Positions 48,897-59,200 of a stretch of 64,000 nucleotides of DNA are shown one piece after another (position 1 is the first letter of the stretch; the number at the start of each line of letters is the position of its first letter). The notes under the pieces are model-generated. The model did not search any database, was not told the origin of the DNA, and saw nothing but the letters and a program-made list of their open reading frames with translations. Made by a program: the position numbers and the translations under genes. The stretch covers positions 248,001 through 312,000 of the forward strand of contig NZ_WBJR01000001.1 of assembly GCF_009296185.1 (NCBI RefSeq), written 5' to 3'. Source of the stretch: Hydrogenovibrio sp. JE_KL2 (GTDB lineage Bacteria > Pseudomonadota > Gammaproteobacteria > Thiomicrospirales > Thiomicrospiraceae).

Positions 48897-48899
48897 TTT
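48865..48899 (+). repeat. Proximal att-like repeat (3' end of tRNA-Arg)
   Basis: The T-arm and acceptor end of tRNA-Arg, beginning GGTTAGGGG and ending GCGCCATTT. It matches 51531-51564 with a few substitutions and a 1-nt gap. It would be the intact attachment-site half that regenerates the tRNA after integration. Confidence 0.6.
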
Positions 48900-49101
48900 A
48901 TGTTTTAAAATCAATAGCTTATATTGTATTTAAATTTTTTCAGCTTAAAACTTAATTATTTTCGCCGGAAATTTATCGGTAACTGATCTTTAACGTATTG
49001 AAAATAAAGAAATGTTCACTAGGTTATAAGCGGACTGCTTTATTGTAGTTATTAAAAGTGAATATTTATTTTGTTATATAAAAGAGAGGAGGTTAGAAAG
49101 T

Positions 49102-51149
<2,048 letters not shown>

Positions 51150-51183
51150 CTTAAGGTCTTATGTTAGGAGAGCTTTGAGAAGT

Positions 51184-51310
51184 AAAAAGTTCAATGTTCA
51201 ACGTTAAGGAAACCTTAACTCTTTCAATTATCTTGAACTAACACAAAGTGTTATCCGATTAGTGTCATTTGCAGTGCAAACGTTTCAGTTTCCATCTCGA
51301 AAAGATGTAA
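51184..51310 (-). ncRNA. Candidate structured RNA upstream of the SLATT-RT operon
   Basis: Five short perfect stems in 120 bp: AGTTCAA/TTGAACT (51188-51194 with 51233-51239) enclosing GTTAAGG-AAA-CCTTAAC (51203-51219); TAACAC-AAA-GTGTTA (51239-51253); TTTGC-AGT-GCAAA (51268-51280); CATCT-CGAAA-AGATG (51293-51307). On the reverse strand the last stem runs into T5, a terminator-like end about 35 bp before the SLATT ATG. RT-based defence genes often carry such an RNA as template or cofactor. Strand and function are inferred. Confidence 0.45.
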
Positions 51311-51530
51311 CTAACTCTTCTCAAAGCAATATTGAGTATAAAACGCATTCTTTAAAATTCAAGAAGAAACTGCCTTTAAAGTTAAGTTATATTGAGTTGT
51401 TTTTGTATTGAAATCTTTCCCGACAAAATGTTTCTAAATCACATATAAACAGGGGTAAGAAGGAGGTGACGGAAAAATATAAGTTAACCTATTGAATTTT
51501 AATGATTGTTTTTTCAGTCATGAATCAAGG
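51311..51530. other. AT-rich island margin without genes
   Basis: No open frame of note on either strand. AGAAGGAGGTGAC near 51460-51472 resembles a strong ribosome site but is followed by no useful frame, so it may be debris of a lost gene. Probably also contains the promoter for the SLATT-RT operon on the reverse strand. Confidence 0.4.
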
Positions 51531-51564
51531 GGTTAGGGGGGGGCTCCCTTCAAGCGTGCCATTT
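51531..51564 (+). repeat. Decayed copy of the tRNA-Arg 3' end (att-like)
   Basis: GGTTA, then a G8 run, then CTCCCTTCAAGCGTGCCATTT. The tRNA has GGTTA-GGGGTTCGA-CTCCCTTCGGGCGCGCCATTT. The flanks agree except for three substitutions; the centre is altered and 1 nt shorter. Together with 48865-48899 it brackets a 2.6-kb island in the orientation expected for tRNA 3'-end integration. Confidence 0.65.
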
Positions 51565-51718
51565 TCCTTAGTTTTATAGTCAGTCTGTTGGACGATTATT
51601 TATTCCATTGTTGTCTTTCAAATAAATACTTTTCTCTATAAATTTCATTGTATTTGCTTCTGTCAAAGTTGTGCTAATATGGTTTTCAGAAACTAAGCCA
51701 GCTCAAAAGGAGTTAAGC

Positions 51719-52627
51719 GTGGATTTTAGCTCTTCAGATTGTTATAGGTTTAAAACATTCATTGAGAATATGAATGATGCCATTGTTGTTGAGAACGAGA
51801 GTGGCGAGCTTGTCTTAGCCAATCAGGCCTTTTGTGATTTGTTCAATATCACTGCCTCTCCCGACGACATTGTTGGTATCGATTGTGCGTATTCTGCACA
51901 GCAATCAAAGCATCTGTTTAAAGATCCTGAACGTTTTATTGAAAGAAAAAACGAAATACTCAGAAACAAGGAACCCGTAGGTCACGAGGTGCTGGAAATG
52001 GTAGGAGATAAGTTTCTGGAAAGAGATTTTATTCCGATTTTTGAGAAAGGATCTTACGTGGGGTTGGTTTGGGTTTTTAAAGACCTGACGGCTCATTATC
52101 AGATGCAATCGCAGCTTGTGATGTTAACCGAAACAATACGAGAGCAAAGTCTGACGGATTCGCTCACTGGAGTTGGTAATAGAAGATATTTAGATAGCGA
52201 GTTGCCTAGGTATTCTGACTATGCCAAACGTCACAACACACCGTTGTGCATAGCGATTGTTGATATAGATTTCTTTAAATCCGTCAATGATGAATACGGT
52301 CACGAAATAGGCGATCAGGCTCTGGTTCATGTCGCAAATTACTTAAAGACTTCGATTCGTTCGTCTGATTTAATTGGGCGGATGGGTGGGGAGGAGTTCA
52401 TGATTGTTATGCCTGAAACCTCTCTTGAGGATGCCAAAAAAAGGATTTTAGATTTGCATGCATCCTACCGGCCACCTGCTAATCTCAATAAAAGAATGAC
52501 GTTTAGTGTTGGGATGTCTTGCGTTTCAGGTGATGAAGATTATAAGGTGACATTGAGTCGTGCAGATCAAGCGCTTTATGAAGCAAAAAGGGAAGGGCGA
52601 AATAGGGTTGTTGTTTCAGAAGCTTAA
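51719..52627 (+). CDS. PAS-GGDEF diguanylate cyclase
   Basis: Makes cyclic di-GMP from GTP. An N-terminal PAS-like domain (about residues 10-120, ENMNDAIVVENESGELVLANQ) precedes GGDEF. The active-site loop reads GRMGGEEFMIVMP, and RSSD five residues before GGEEF is a canonical inhibitory I-site, so both activity and feedback look intact. GTG 51719 is chosen because AAAGGAG lies 7 nt upstream; a GTG at 51671 would add 16 residues. 302 residues. Confidence 0.92.
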   Translation: MDFSSSDCYRFKTFIENMNDAIVVENESGELVLANQAFCDLFNITASPDDIVGIDCAYSAQQSKHLFKDPERFIERKNEILRNKEPVGHEVLEMVGDKFLERDFIPIFEKGSYVGLVWVFKDLTAHYQMQSQLVMLTETIREQSLTDSLTGVGNRRYLDSELPRYSDYAKRHNTPLCIAIVDIDFFKSVNDEYGHEIGDQALVHVANYLKTSIRSSDLIGRMGGEEFMIVMPETSLEDAKKRILDLHASYRPPANLNKRMTFSVGMSCVSGDEDYKVTLSRADQALYEAKREGRNRVVVSEA

Positions 52628-52668
52628 ACTCTTGTCTTTCAATATCTTATTTTGTGGGATAGAAATAA

Positions 52669-52696
52669 AAAAGGTCAGCATAGCTGACCTTTTTTG
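52669..52696 (+). terminator. Terminator after the GGDEF gene
   Basis: AAAAAAGGTCAGC-ATA-GCTGACCTTTTTT, a near-perfect stem flanked by A and T runs; usable by the convergent gene at 52709 as well. Confidence 0.85.
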
Positions 52697-52708
52697 TTTT
52701 AACTTTGT

Positions 52709-53095
52709 TTATTTCACAAGGGCTTTACACCAGTCTTCCATAAAGTCGGTCGCGACTTGCATTGGTGGTTCCATAAAGCTGACCATGAAGCTGTCTCCTA
52801 GGTCGGCAACTGCAATTGAGCGTGGGCGAACTGCCAGTACTTCCGGGTTAGGGATTTTCATACCGAAACAGAAGAGGATGTTTTTGGCATCTTTGATGTC
52901 ACCGCGGATTTCGCCATCAATGCTTTGTGTGTGGCTGTAATGGTCGAAAATAGCGATTAACGTTGCCTTCGGATTGGCTTCGATTTCAGATTGAAGTTGT
53001 GCAATGATGTCATCTACAGTAGCGAATTTAGATTCAGACTTGTTAAACTGAAGCTTGTAGATTGGAAACTTTTCTTGGAATATTTGTTGTTGCAT
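52709..53095 (-). CDS. Conserved protein, possibly DUF6858
   Basis: 128 residues, soluble, no signal peptide. Notable parts are ATLIAIFDHYSHTQSIDG, IKDAKNILFCFGMKIPNPEVL and a C-terminal MEDWCKALVK. I recall similar small proteins, labelled DUF6858, in sulfur-oxidising bacteria, but this is tentative and no activity is known. AGGAGT precedes the ATG. It lies between the GGDEF gene and thpR. Confidence 0.6.
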   Translation of the reverse strand: MQQQIFQEKFPIYKLQFNKSESKFATVDDIIAQLQSEIEANPKATLIAIFDHYSHTQSIDGEIRGDIKDAKNILFCFGMKIPNPEVLAVRPRSIAVADLGDSFMVSFMEPPMQVATDFMEDWCKALVK

Positions 53096-53234
53096 ATTGG
53101 ACTCCTGATTTTTTTGGACTATGAGAATAGGTTCAAATGAAGGGGTGATAATAATTATAAATATAATTTATATCTAATAAGTATTATTAATGCAAGCTCT
53201 AAAGCAAAACTAATTGATGCTATTTAAGTAAGTT

Positions 53235-53789
53235 ATGCGCATTTTTATCGGTGTTGAAGTCTGTGATGATGAATTGAAAAAGGCCTTGCTGTCTTGGCAG
53301 CATAATGCTGAGCCATTTTTAGGAGAAAGGTGGCGCATGACGGCGCCATATAACTTCCATTTAACGCTACGATTTCTGGGGCAGATGGAAGCGTCTCAGG
53401 TTGAAAACATCATCAAAAATCTACCAGGTTGGGTATTTGGATGTAAAACCCTAACAGTAAGGAGCAAAGGCTTAAAGCTTTTGCCCAGTGATGAAAAGGT
53501 AAGGGTTGTGACTTTGGCTTTTGAAAACTCATCGGCATTGCAAGATTTGGCGGAAAAAGTTAATGCGGGGTTGATGTCATTAGGGTTTGATGCGCCAGAT
53601 TTACCCTTTTTACCGCATATCACGCTTGTTCGTCACAAAGGTAAGCCTTTGCGCGAGTTTGATATGGGAGGGGTGCAATGGCATGAAGACAACTCTGTTG
53701 ATTTGGCGGTTAAGACGGTTACAGTGTTTAGTAGTGAGTCGTCATTAAACGGTGTGGTTTATCGTCCGCTGTTCAGTATAAATTTTTAG
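53235..53789 (+). CDS. thpR: RNA 2',3'-cyclic phosphodiesterase (2H family)
   Basis: Also known as 2'-5' RNA ligase LigT. The two catalytic HxTx motifs are HLTLRFLG (about residue 43) and HITLVRHKG (about residue 127), the normal spacing. Length 184. The exact 18-bp motif at 53416-53433 encodes NLPGWV just after the first motif. Confidence 0.93.
   Translation: MRIFIGVEVCDDELKKALLSWQHNAEPFLGERWRMTAPYNFHLTLRFLGQMEASQVENIIKNLPGWVFGCKTLTVRSKGLKLLPSDEKVRVVTLAFENSSALQDLAEKVNAGLMSLGFDAPDLPFLPHITLVRHKGKPLREFDMGGVQWHEDNSVDLAVKTVTVFSSESSLNGVVYRPLFSINF
53416..53433 (+). repeat. Dispersed 18-bp motif inside thpR
   Basis: Exact AAAATCTACCAGGTTGGG (A variant), in the coding strand of thpR. Confidence 0.85.
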
Positions 53790-53906
53790 TATTTTTGCTT
53801 ACTATGGTTTGAAAGTATTTCCTTGTTTTTCATCTGGTTAGTTGTGTTTTTAAGGTGAAATGCCCTTTGTATTCCTTTTTGTCTGCGTAAAAATATCGCT
53901 TCATTC

Positions 53907-53925
53907 ATGAACCAATTTGGTTCAT
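53907..53925. promoter_or_regulatory. Palindrome upstream of the ANTAR gene
   Basis: ATGAACCAATTTGGTTCAT is a perfect inverted repeat (8-bp arms, 3-bp centre) 124 bp before the regulator start, looking like an operator for a dimeric transcription factor. The regulator is unknown. Confidence 0.45.
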
Positions 53926-54048
53926 TTTGGCTTTATTTTCAGCATCCATTTTCTTATAAAAAATATTAAGTCTTTGATTAATTTCTATAAATAGTCTTTG
54001 GAATGTTAATTGTTACCATTAGGCGACATTTGGTTCGGAGGTGCAAAG

Positions 54049-54648
54049 ATGCGTTCAAAGTTTGATGTGTTGATTGTCTCGGATGGCGATGACGTTAGTG
54101 AGCTTGAGGCAGGGTTGGTTTCAATTGGCGCAGATCAAGTAAAAGTATTGCCAATTGAGCAAAATATTTTGAAAGCGCTAAATGAAATGCCGGTCGATTT
54201 GATGGTATTGGATGTTAAAAAACCAACGGCAAAACTTTTTGAACAGTTTAGTTTGGTGAATGAATATTGTCCAAAACCGGTTATTTGCTTTAGTGAAGAA
54301 CGTGATAGCAAAGTCATCGAGCAATCAGTAAAAGCAGGTGTGGCCGCTTACATAGTGGAAGGAAAGGATGTTTCCAGGTTGAAGCCGATTGTCGAGGTGG
54401 CAATGTTGCGTTTCAATGCATGCCAAGCGGTGAAAAAGGAATTGTTGCAGGTTAAGGATAAGCTGTCCCAAAGAGCGATTATTGAGAAAGCCAAAGGTTT
54501 GTTGATAGAACATAAGAATATGTCGGAAGATCAGGCCTATAAAACCATGCGAAAAATGGCGATGGATCAGGGGAAGAAAATTTCAACAATCGCACATGAA
54601 ATATGTGATGTTGTTGCGGCATTAGAAAACACGATGACAAGTGTGTAA
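54049..54648 (+). CDS. ANTAR-domain response regulator (NasT/AmiR type)
   Basis: 199 residues: a receiver-like N-terminal domain (VLIVSDGDD, Asp in LMVLDVKKP; the usual Lys-Pro pair is replaced by IVEGKD), a coiled coil and a C-terminal ANTAR domain (LSQRAIIEKAKGLLIEHKNM, then SEDQAYKTMRKMAMDQGKKIS). ANTAR proteins bind paired RNA hairpins to block termination. NasT works with NasS in nitrate assimilation, but no nas genes lie nearby, so the target is unknown. ATG 54049 is set by GGAGGTG 7 nt upstream. Confidence 0.88.
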   Translation: MRSKFDVLIVSDGDDVSELEAGLVSIGADQVKVLPIEQNILKALNEMPVDLMVLDVKKPTAKLFEQFSLVNEYCPKPVICFSEERDSKVIEQSVKAGVAAYIVEGKDVSRLKPIVEVAMLRFNACQAVKKELLQVKDKLSQRAIIEKAKGLLIEHKNMSEDQAYKTMRKMAMDQGKKISTIAHEICDVVAALENTMTSV

Positions 54649-54681
54649 ACAAGCTGATACAAGCTTGATCTGATACGGAAG

Positions 54682-54708
54682 GCGCATTTCATTTGAAATG
54701 CGTTTTTT
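54682..54708 (+). terminator. Terminator after the ANTAR gene
   Basis: CGCATTTC-ATTT-GAAATGCG followed by T6. Confidence 0.85.
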
Positions 54709-54799
54709 GTCTCTAAATAAGAAAATAATTGGCGCTGGATTCCGTTGGTTGGATTGGTTTGATTGGTTTGTGGTCGTTAAGTAGACAGGTTTATAAATT

Positions 54800-56050
54800 A
54801 TGGAAAATTTAAATAGGTTGCATATGGATGAAATAGCCTCGTCGGAACTGTCGACGTTAAACACCCTTGAGAATAGACTGTACTCAGTTTTTCAACCGAT
54901 ATACAGTTTTTCTAATCAAGCTTGTGTTGGTGCGGAGGCGCTGGTGAGAGGGCGTTCGTTAGAGAATGGTTTTCAAGTGCCTGTCTATAATTGTTTGGAA
55001 GTGCCTGAAGGATTGACCCAAGCCGAATTCAGCCAGCAATTGAACCGGATGCATTTTGAAAACTGGGCAAAACTAAAGCGCCCTGACAACTGGTTGTTTT
55101 TGAATTTGGATTTCGAGGGCGTAACCTCACTGGGAGATTTGTGCATCTCTGACTTGCTTCATGATCTTAAGATTCAGGGTCATGAAGTGGTTATCGAAGT
55201 GGTTGAAAGCGAAATCAAAGACGAAGAATTGTTTAATAAAGTGATTACCACGCTGAGAGGTTTGGGGTGTTTGATTGCATTGGATGACTTTGGTGCGGGG
55301 CACTCGAATGTGGATCGTATCTGGAAGGCGCAACCAGACATTGTTAAGTTGGACCGCGGTGTGTTGTTGGAGGCGACGAAGAGTATCAGAAGCCAAAGCG
55401 TGTTACGCAATCTGACCAATCTTATTAAACAAGCCGGCAGTATCTGTTTGCTCGAAGGGGTGGAAAACAGAGAGCAAGCTTTGTTGGCGATGGATATTGG
55501 GGTCGATTTGGTTCAGGGATTTTATTTTGCAAGACCTCGTCAGTTGTTGGATCGCATCAAACAAGGCGAGTCTTGCATAAAGCAAGTGACAGAGCAATAT
55601 CCGTCCTATATTGAAGAAAAAGCCTTCTTAAAACAAATTCAGAGGAAAGGGTACGAAACTTTGTTTGAAAGTTTCTTGGGTATGCCGAACTTAGCGGCTC
55701 TTGAACTACAGATGGAAAAACTGCTGACGTTATCGTTTGTGAAAAGGTTTTTTATCTTGGATCAAGAAGGCTATCAGGTTAGTGATGAATATAATGTCGA
55801 AGACAAAATCAAACAAGTTAGCGTGTTGAAGAAGGGTAAGGGGTTGTGCTGGAAAAATCGCCGTTATTTCGTGAAGGCAATACAGGCTCCCGGAAGATTG
55901 TATGTTTCAGAACCTTACCGTTCACTGATAGATATGCAGCTATGTTTAACGGTTTCAAAAGTGGTGCATATCAATGAAAAACCCTTTGTGGCATGCTTTG
56001 ATGTTAGCTATGTCGATAAATCTACAGAGAGCGTTCAGATCTCGGTTTAA
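54800..56050 (+). CDS. EAL-domain c-di-GMP phosphodiesterase with a C-terminal sensor-like domain
   Basis: 416 residues. The EAL domain (about 25-255) has FQPIYSF, GAEALVRG, FLNLDFEG, the metal-binding DDFGAG pair, KLDRGVL and LEGVENREQ, so catalysis looks intact. The C-terminal third (about 280-416) is a separate domain resembling PDC/Cache sensors (VKRFFILDQEGYQVSDEYN, YVSEPYRSLIDMQLCLTVS), similar in pattern to the N-terminus of the next gene. No TM segment is visible, so it is cytoplasmic. The ribosome site is weak. Confidence 0.9.
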   Translation: MENLNRLHMDEIASSELSTLNTLENRLYSVFQPIYSFSNQACVGAEALVRGRSLENGFQVPVYNCLEVPEGLTQAEFSQQLNRMHFENWAKLKRPDNWLFLNLDFEGVTSLGDLCISDLLHDLKIQGHEVVIEVVESEIKDEELFNKVITTLRGLGCLIALDDFGAGHSNVDRIWKAQPDIVKLDRGVLLEATKSIRSQSVLRNLTNLIKQAGSICLLEGVENREQALLAMDIGVDLVQGFYFARPRQLLDRIKQGESCIKQVTEQYPSYIEEKAFLKQIQRKGYETLFESFLGMPNLAALELQMEKLLTLSFVKRFFILDQEGYQVSDEYNVEDKIKQVSVLKKGKGLCWKNRRYFVKAIQAPGRLYVSEPYRSLIDMQLCLTVSKVVHINEKPFVACFDVSYVDKSTESVQISV

Positions 56051-56223
56051 CCAATCATTTGTGTAGGCTTTGTTGCAAAGATAGGTCTGCACCAAAATCG
56101 AACAAATGCCTAGTCATAATTGTTAGGTTTTGTTCGTCAAATTTCATAATAAACTGCTGATATATAACACAAATTTAAGAACGGGTCTCCTTCTCGCTTT
56201 AATAGGATTAAAAGGGGAGATTT

Positions 56224-57084
56224 ATGCAGGAATTTATTAATCTTTATCAAGACCATCGGGTTGAAATCGAAAAGTTTCTGATCGAAACCATTCGGAACAA
56301 CGGGCAATGCCTGCAGCCTCATGTCGTCGGAATGAAGGGTTTCTTCTCTATCCTACCGAGCCTTGAGCTGGTGTATATCACCGACAAGTCGTTTATCCAA
56401 ATTTCACCGAATGTCTTCAAAAATAAGACCAACAAGTCCGCGGTGGGCAAAAATCGTGATTACTTGGTGTCTAAGGTCAAATCTCGTGATGAAGTGGTTT
56501 CCATTAGTGAGCCCTATATCAGTTCTGCAACGGGTGAATCGTGTGTGACGGTCATGATTGCCGACGGCGACTACTATTACTTTTTCGACTTTAATCTACC
56601 CACCTTGCTGACCCGCTTCGGCTTGGTAGAGCGTCACCCCTTGTTCAATCAAGTTACCAAAAGCTTCTATCTGGTAATTGGCCTGTCATTGATGTTCTTT
56701 TCAATTATGTCGATTGGCTATGCTTTCTATGACTATGTGATCCAGTTAAATCATTTGGCGCAATACAGTTTGGAGAGTATTTTCAAGCCGATTATCTCTC
56801 TGACGATGGGGTTGGCGATTTTTGACTTGGCTAAAACCCTATTGGAAAGGGAAGTTTTCTTTAAGGCTTATTCGGACAAAAAAGACGATGCCCGTTTGCT
56901 GGCGAAGTTTTTGACGGCAATCATTATTGCCTTGTCGATAGAGGCGTTGATGGTAGTGTTTAAAGTTGCATTGAACGATCCGGCGCAAATGTTGTACGCC
57001 TTGTATCTGATTGTCGGGATTGCCTTGATTATTTTGTCGCTGGCCTTTTATAACAAGTTTGTCATTAAGAAGCCGGAAAATTAA
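56224..57084 (+). CDS. PDC-like sensor domain membrane protein
   Basis: 286 residues. The soluble N-terminal part (1-135) looks like a PDC/Cache-type domain (SLELVYITDKSFIQISPN, VSISEPYISSATGESCVTV), followed by four TM helices (about 148-170, 187-203, 230-250, 258-280). No output domain is visible. It shares the SEPY-S-...-C-TV pattern with the C-terminus of the preceding EAL protein. AGGGGAG precedes the ATG. Function is unknown; a link to c-di-GMP signalling or to the osmolyte genes downstream is only positional. Confidence 0.7.
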   Translation: MQEFINLYQDHRVEIEKFLIETIRNNGQCLQPHVVGMKGFFSILPSLELVYITDKSFIQISPNVFKNKTNKSAVGKNRDYLVSKVKSRDEVVSISEPYISSATGESCVTVMIADGDYYYFFDFNLPTLLTRFGLVERHPLFNQVTKSFYLVIGLSLMFFSIMSIGYAFYDYVIQLNHLAQYSLESIFKPIISLTMGLAIFDLAKTLLEREVFFKAYSDKKDDARLLAKFLTAIIIALSIEALMVVFKVALNDPAQMLYALYLIVGIALIILSLAFYNKFVIKKPEN

Positions 57085-57128
57085 TGCTTCAATGAAGCAT
57101 TTCCCGCTTTGATTAGGAATTGGCGTTT

Positions 57129-57896
57129 ATGAGTCAAATGGTTATTTTTACAGACTTGGATGGAACTCTGCTGAATCATCATAATTATGATTATCAGGGA
57201 ATTTGTCCACTTCTGGTTAAGCTGAAGGAAATGGGGATTCCGGTGATTTTGAATTCCAGCAAGACACTGGATGAGCTTGCTCGTTGGCAAGAACTGCTGA
57301 AACTTGATCCGCCGGTAATTGCCGAAAACGGCGGGGTGGTGCTGTTGCCATCCCATGAAGGGTCTCAAAAAGTTTTGATTGGCAAGCCTTACAGTGATAT
57401 TCGCTCTTATTTGAAGCACTTGAGAAAGGCGCATCATTGGGATTTTGAAGGCTTTGGCGACTGGACGGTCGCAGAAGTGATGAACAAAACCGGATTGAAG
57501 GTCAAAGAGGCGGCACTGGCGAAAGAGCGCGAAGTGACCGAACCGATTATCTGGAAAGATTCACCGGAGGCTTTGGCGCAGTTTGAAATCGAATTGGAAA
57601 AAGAAGATTTGATTTTGAAGAAAGGCGGGCGTTTTTACCATGTGATGGGTAAGCATGACAAAGCCGATGCCATGCAGTTTTTGGTAAACAAGGAATATTT
57701 CAGTTGCGGCAGTCTATGCAAAATCATTGCATTGGGCGATAGCGACAATGATTTGGCAATGTTGAATTATGCCGATACCGCAGTGGTTTTACCGGCGGCT
57801 TCGGGCGAAAGATTAGAGGTGGCGGGTGCGATTTATGTTGAAGATCATGCGCCGCTGGGTTGGGTGAAAGCTGTTGAGTCGATTGTAGGGTTATAA
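57129..57896 (+). CDS. Glucosyl-3-phosphoglycerate phosphatase, HAD-IIB (MpgP family)
   Basis: Predicted to remove phosphate from glucosyl- (or mannosyl-) 3-phosphoglycerate. The HAD nucleophile is in FTDLDGTLLNHH, the second motif is NSSKTLDEL, and the last acidic motif is ALGDSDNDLAML. Length 255 from ATG 57129 (AGGAA upstream). The next two genes encode the matching synthase and a GH13 phosphorylase, favouring the glucosylglycerate substrate. Confidence 0.85.
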   Translation: MSQMVIFTDLDGTLLNHHNYDYQGICPLLVKLKEMGIPVILNSSKTLDELARWQELLKLDPPVIAENGGVVLLPSHEGSQKVLIGKPYSDIRSYLKHLRKAHHWDFEGFGDWTVAEVMNKTGLKVKEAALAKEREVTEPIIWKDSPEALAQFEIELEKEDLILKKGGRFYHVMGKHDKADAMQFLVNKEYFSCGSLCKIIALGDSDNDLAMLNYADTAVVLPAASGERLEVAGAIYVEDHAPLGWVKAVESIVGL

Positions 57897-57938
57897 ATGG
57901 CGAAGTAGTAAAGTGTAAAAGCATAGGAGCTTTGAGTT

Positions 57939-59147
57939 ATGGGTGATTTTTTTCAAAACGGAACAGTAACGACATTTCATAATCTAACGGATAGGCCGGT
58001 TGAAGAGTTGGAAAGAGAACTTCTCAACTTCAGTCAATCCAAACCCCTCGGTATTATCCTGCCGTCCTTATTCAGCGAGCTTGAAGGGCCAGCGCTGAAA
58101 CACATTGTCAGTGAGTTGAAAAAAGTACCCTATCTCAGCCAGATCGTTATCGGTCTGGACAAAGCCAATGCTGAGCAATTTGCTTATGCCAAGGAATACT
58201 TCTCCGAGTTGGAGAATGTCAAAATCGTCTGGAACGATGGTCCTCGTATGCAAGCCATCACAGCCAAGTTGAAAGAAAAAGACCTGGCGCCTTTGGAGCG
58301 AGGAAAAGGCAGTAATGTCTGGAACTGTTATGGCTACGTTTTGGCATCAGATCAAGTGGAAGCAGTCGCGTTGCATGATTGCGATGTGCTCACTTATGAC
58401 AGAAGCTTACTGGCGCGTTTGATTTACCCTGTGGCTCACCCGACATTTAACTTTGTCTTCTCGAAGGGGTATTACCCAAGATATGCAGATGGCAAACTTA
58501 ACGGTCGGGCTTCACGTTTGTTGGTGACGCCGCTACTTCGCGCCCTGAAAGGGGTTGTGGGAGATGATGCATTACTGGATTATCTGGACAGCTTCCGCTA
58601 CCCGTTGGCGGGCGAGTTTGCAATGGATGTTCATTGTCTGAAGGAGATTCGCATTCCATACGACTGGGGCTTGGAGATCGGCGTGATGTCCGAGGTGCTG
58701 AGAAACTATTCAAATCGCCGCATTTGCCAAGTGGATATTGCAGATGTCTATGACCATAAACATCAAGACGTTTCGTATGAAGATAAAACGGCGGGGTTGT
58801 CTCGCATGAGTCAGGATATTGCCAAATCATTATTCAGAAAGCTGGCGGTAAGAGGACATCAGTTCTCCCGCAGTACTTTGAGAACCATTCGTGCCAAATA
58901 CTACCGTACGGCGTTAGATCAATTGGAGTCCTACGCGTTTGATGCAGAAATGAATGGTTTAAGGTTGGATTTACACTCGGAAGAAAAAGTGATTGAGTTG
59001 TTTGCTACAAACATCATGGATGCCGGGGTCGGCTTTATGGACAACCCGGGAGAAATGCCGTTTATGCCAAACTGGAATCGCGTTGTCAGTGCCTGTCCGA
59101 CGATTCTTGAAGAAATTAAATTGGCGGTGGATCTAGACAACGCCTAA
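57939..59147 (+). CDS. Glucosyl-3-phosphoglycerate synthase-like glycosyltransferase
   Basis: 402-residue GT-A type glycosyltransferase resembling GpgS (GT81). It would transfer glucose from NDP-glucose to 3-phosphoglycerate. A DxD-type motif is in ALHDCDVLTYDRSLLARLI; GKGSNVWNCYGYVLA and PLAGEFAMDVHCLKEIRIPYDWGLEIG match the family. It lies between the phosphatase and the phosphorylase. A mannosyl donor cannot be excluded from sequence alone. Confidence 0.85.
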   Translation: MGDFFQNGTVTTFHNLTDRPVEELERELLNFSQSKPLGIILPSLFSELEGPALKHIVSELKKVPYLSQIVIGLDKANAEQFAYAKEYFSELENVKIVWNDGPRMQAITAKLKEKDLAPLERGKGSNVWNCYGYVLASDQVEAVALHDCDVLTYDRSLLARLIYPVAHPTFNFVFSKGYYPRYADGKLNGRASRLLVTPLLRALKGVVGDDALLDYLDSFRYPLAGEFAMDVHCLKEIRIPYDWGLEIGVMSEVLRNYSNRRICQVDIADVYDHKHQDVSYEDKTAGLSRMSQDIAKSLFRKLAVRGHQFSRSTLRTIRAKYYRTALDQLESYAFDAEMNGLRLDLHSEEKVIELFATNIMDAGVGFMDNPGEMPFMPNWNRVVSACPTILEEIKLAVDLDNA

Positions 59148-59200
59148 CCAAATTTAAATAGGTTAAACATATTAATGAAAGCACGCGCACCGGAGAAAGT

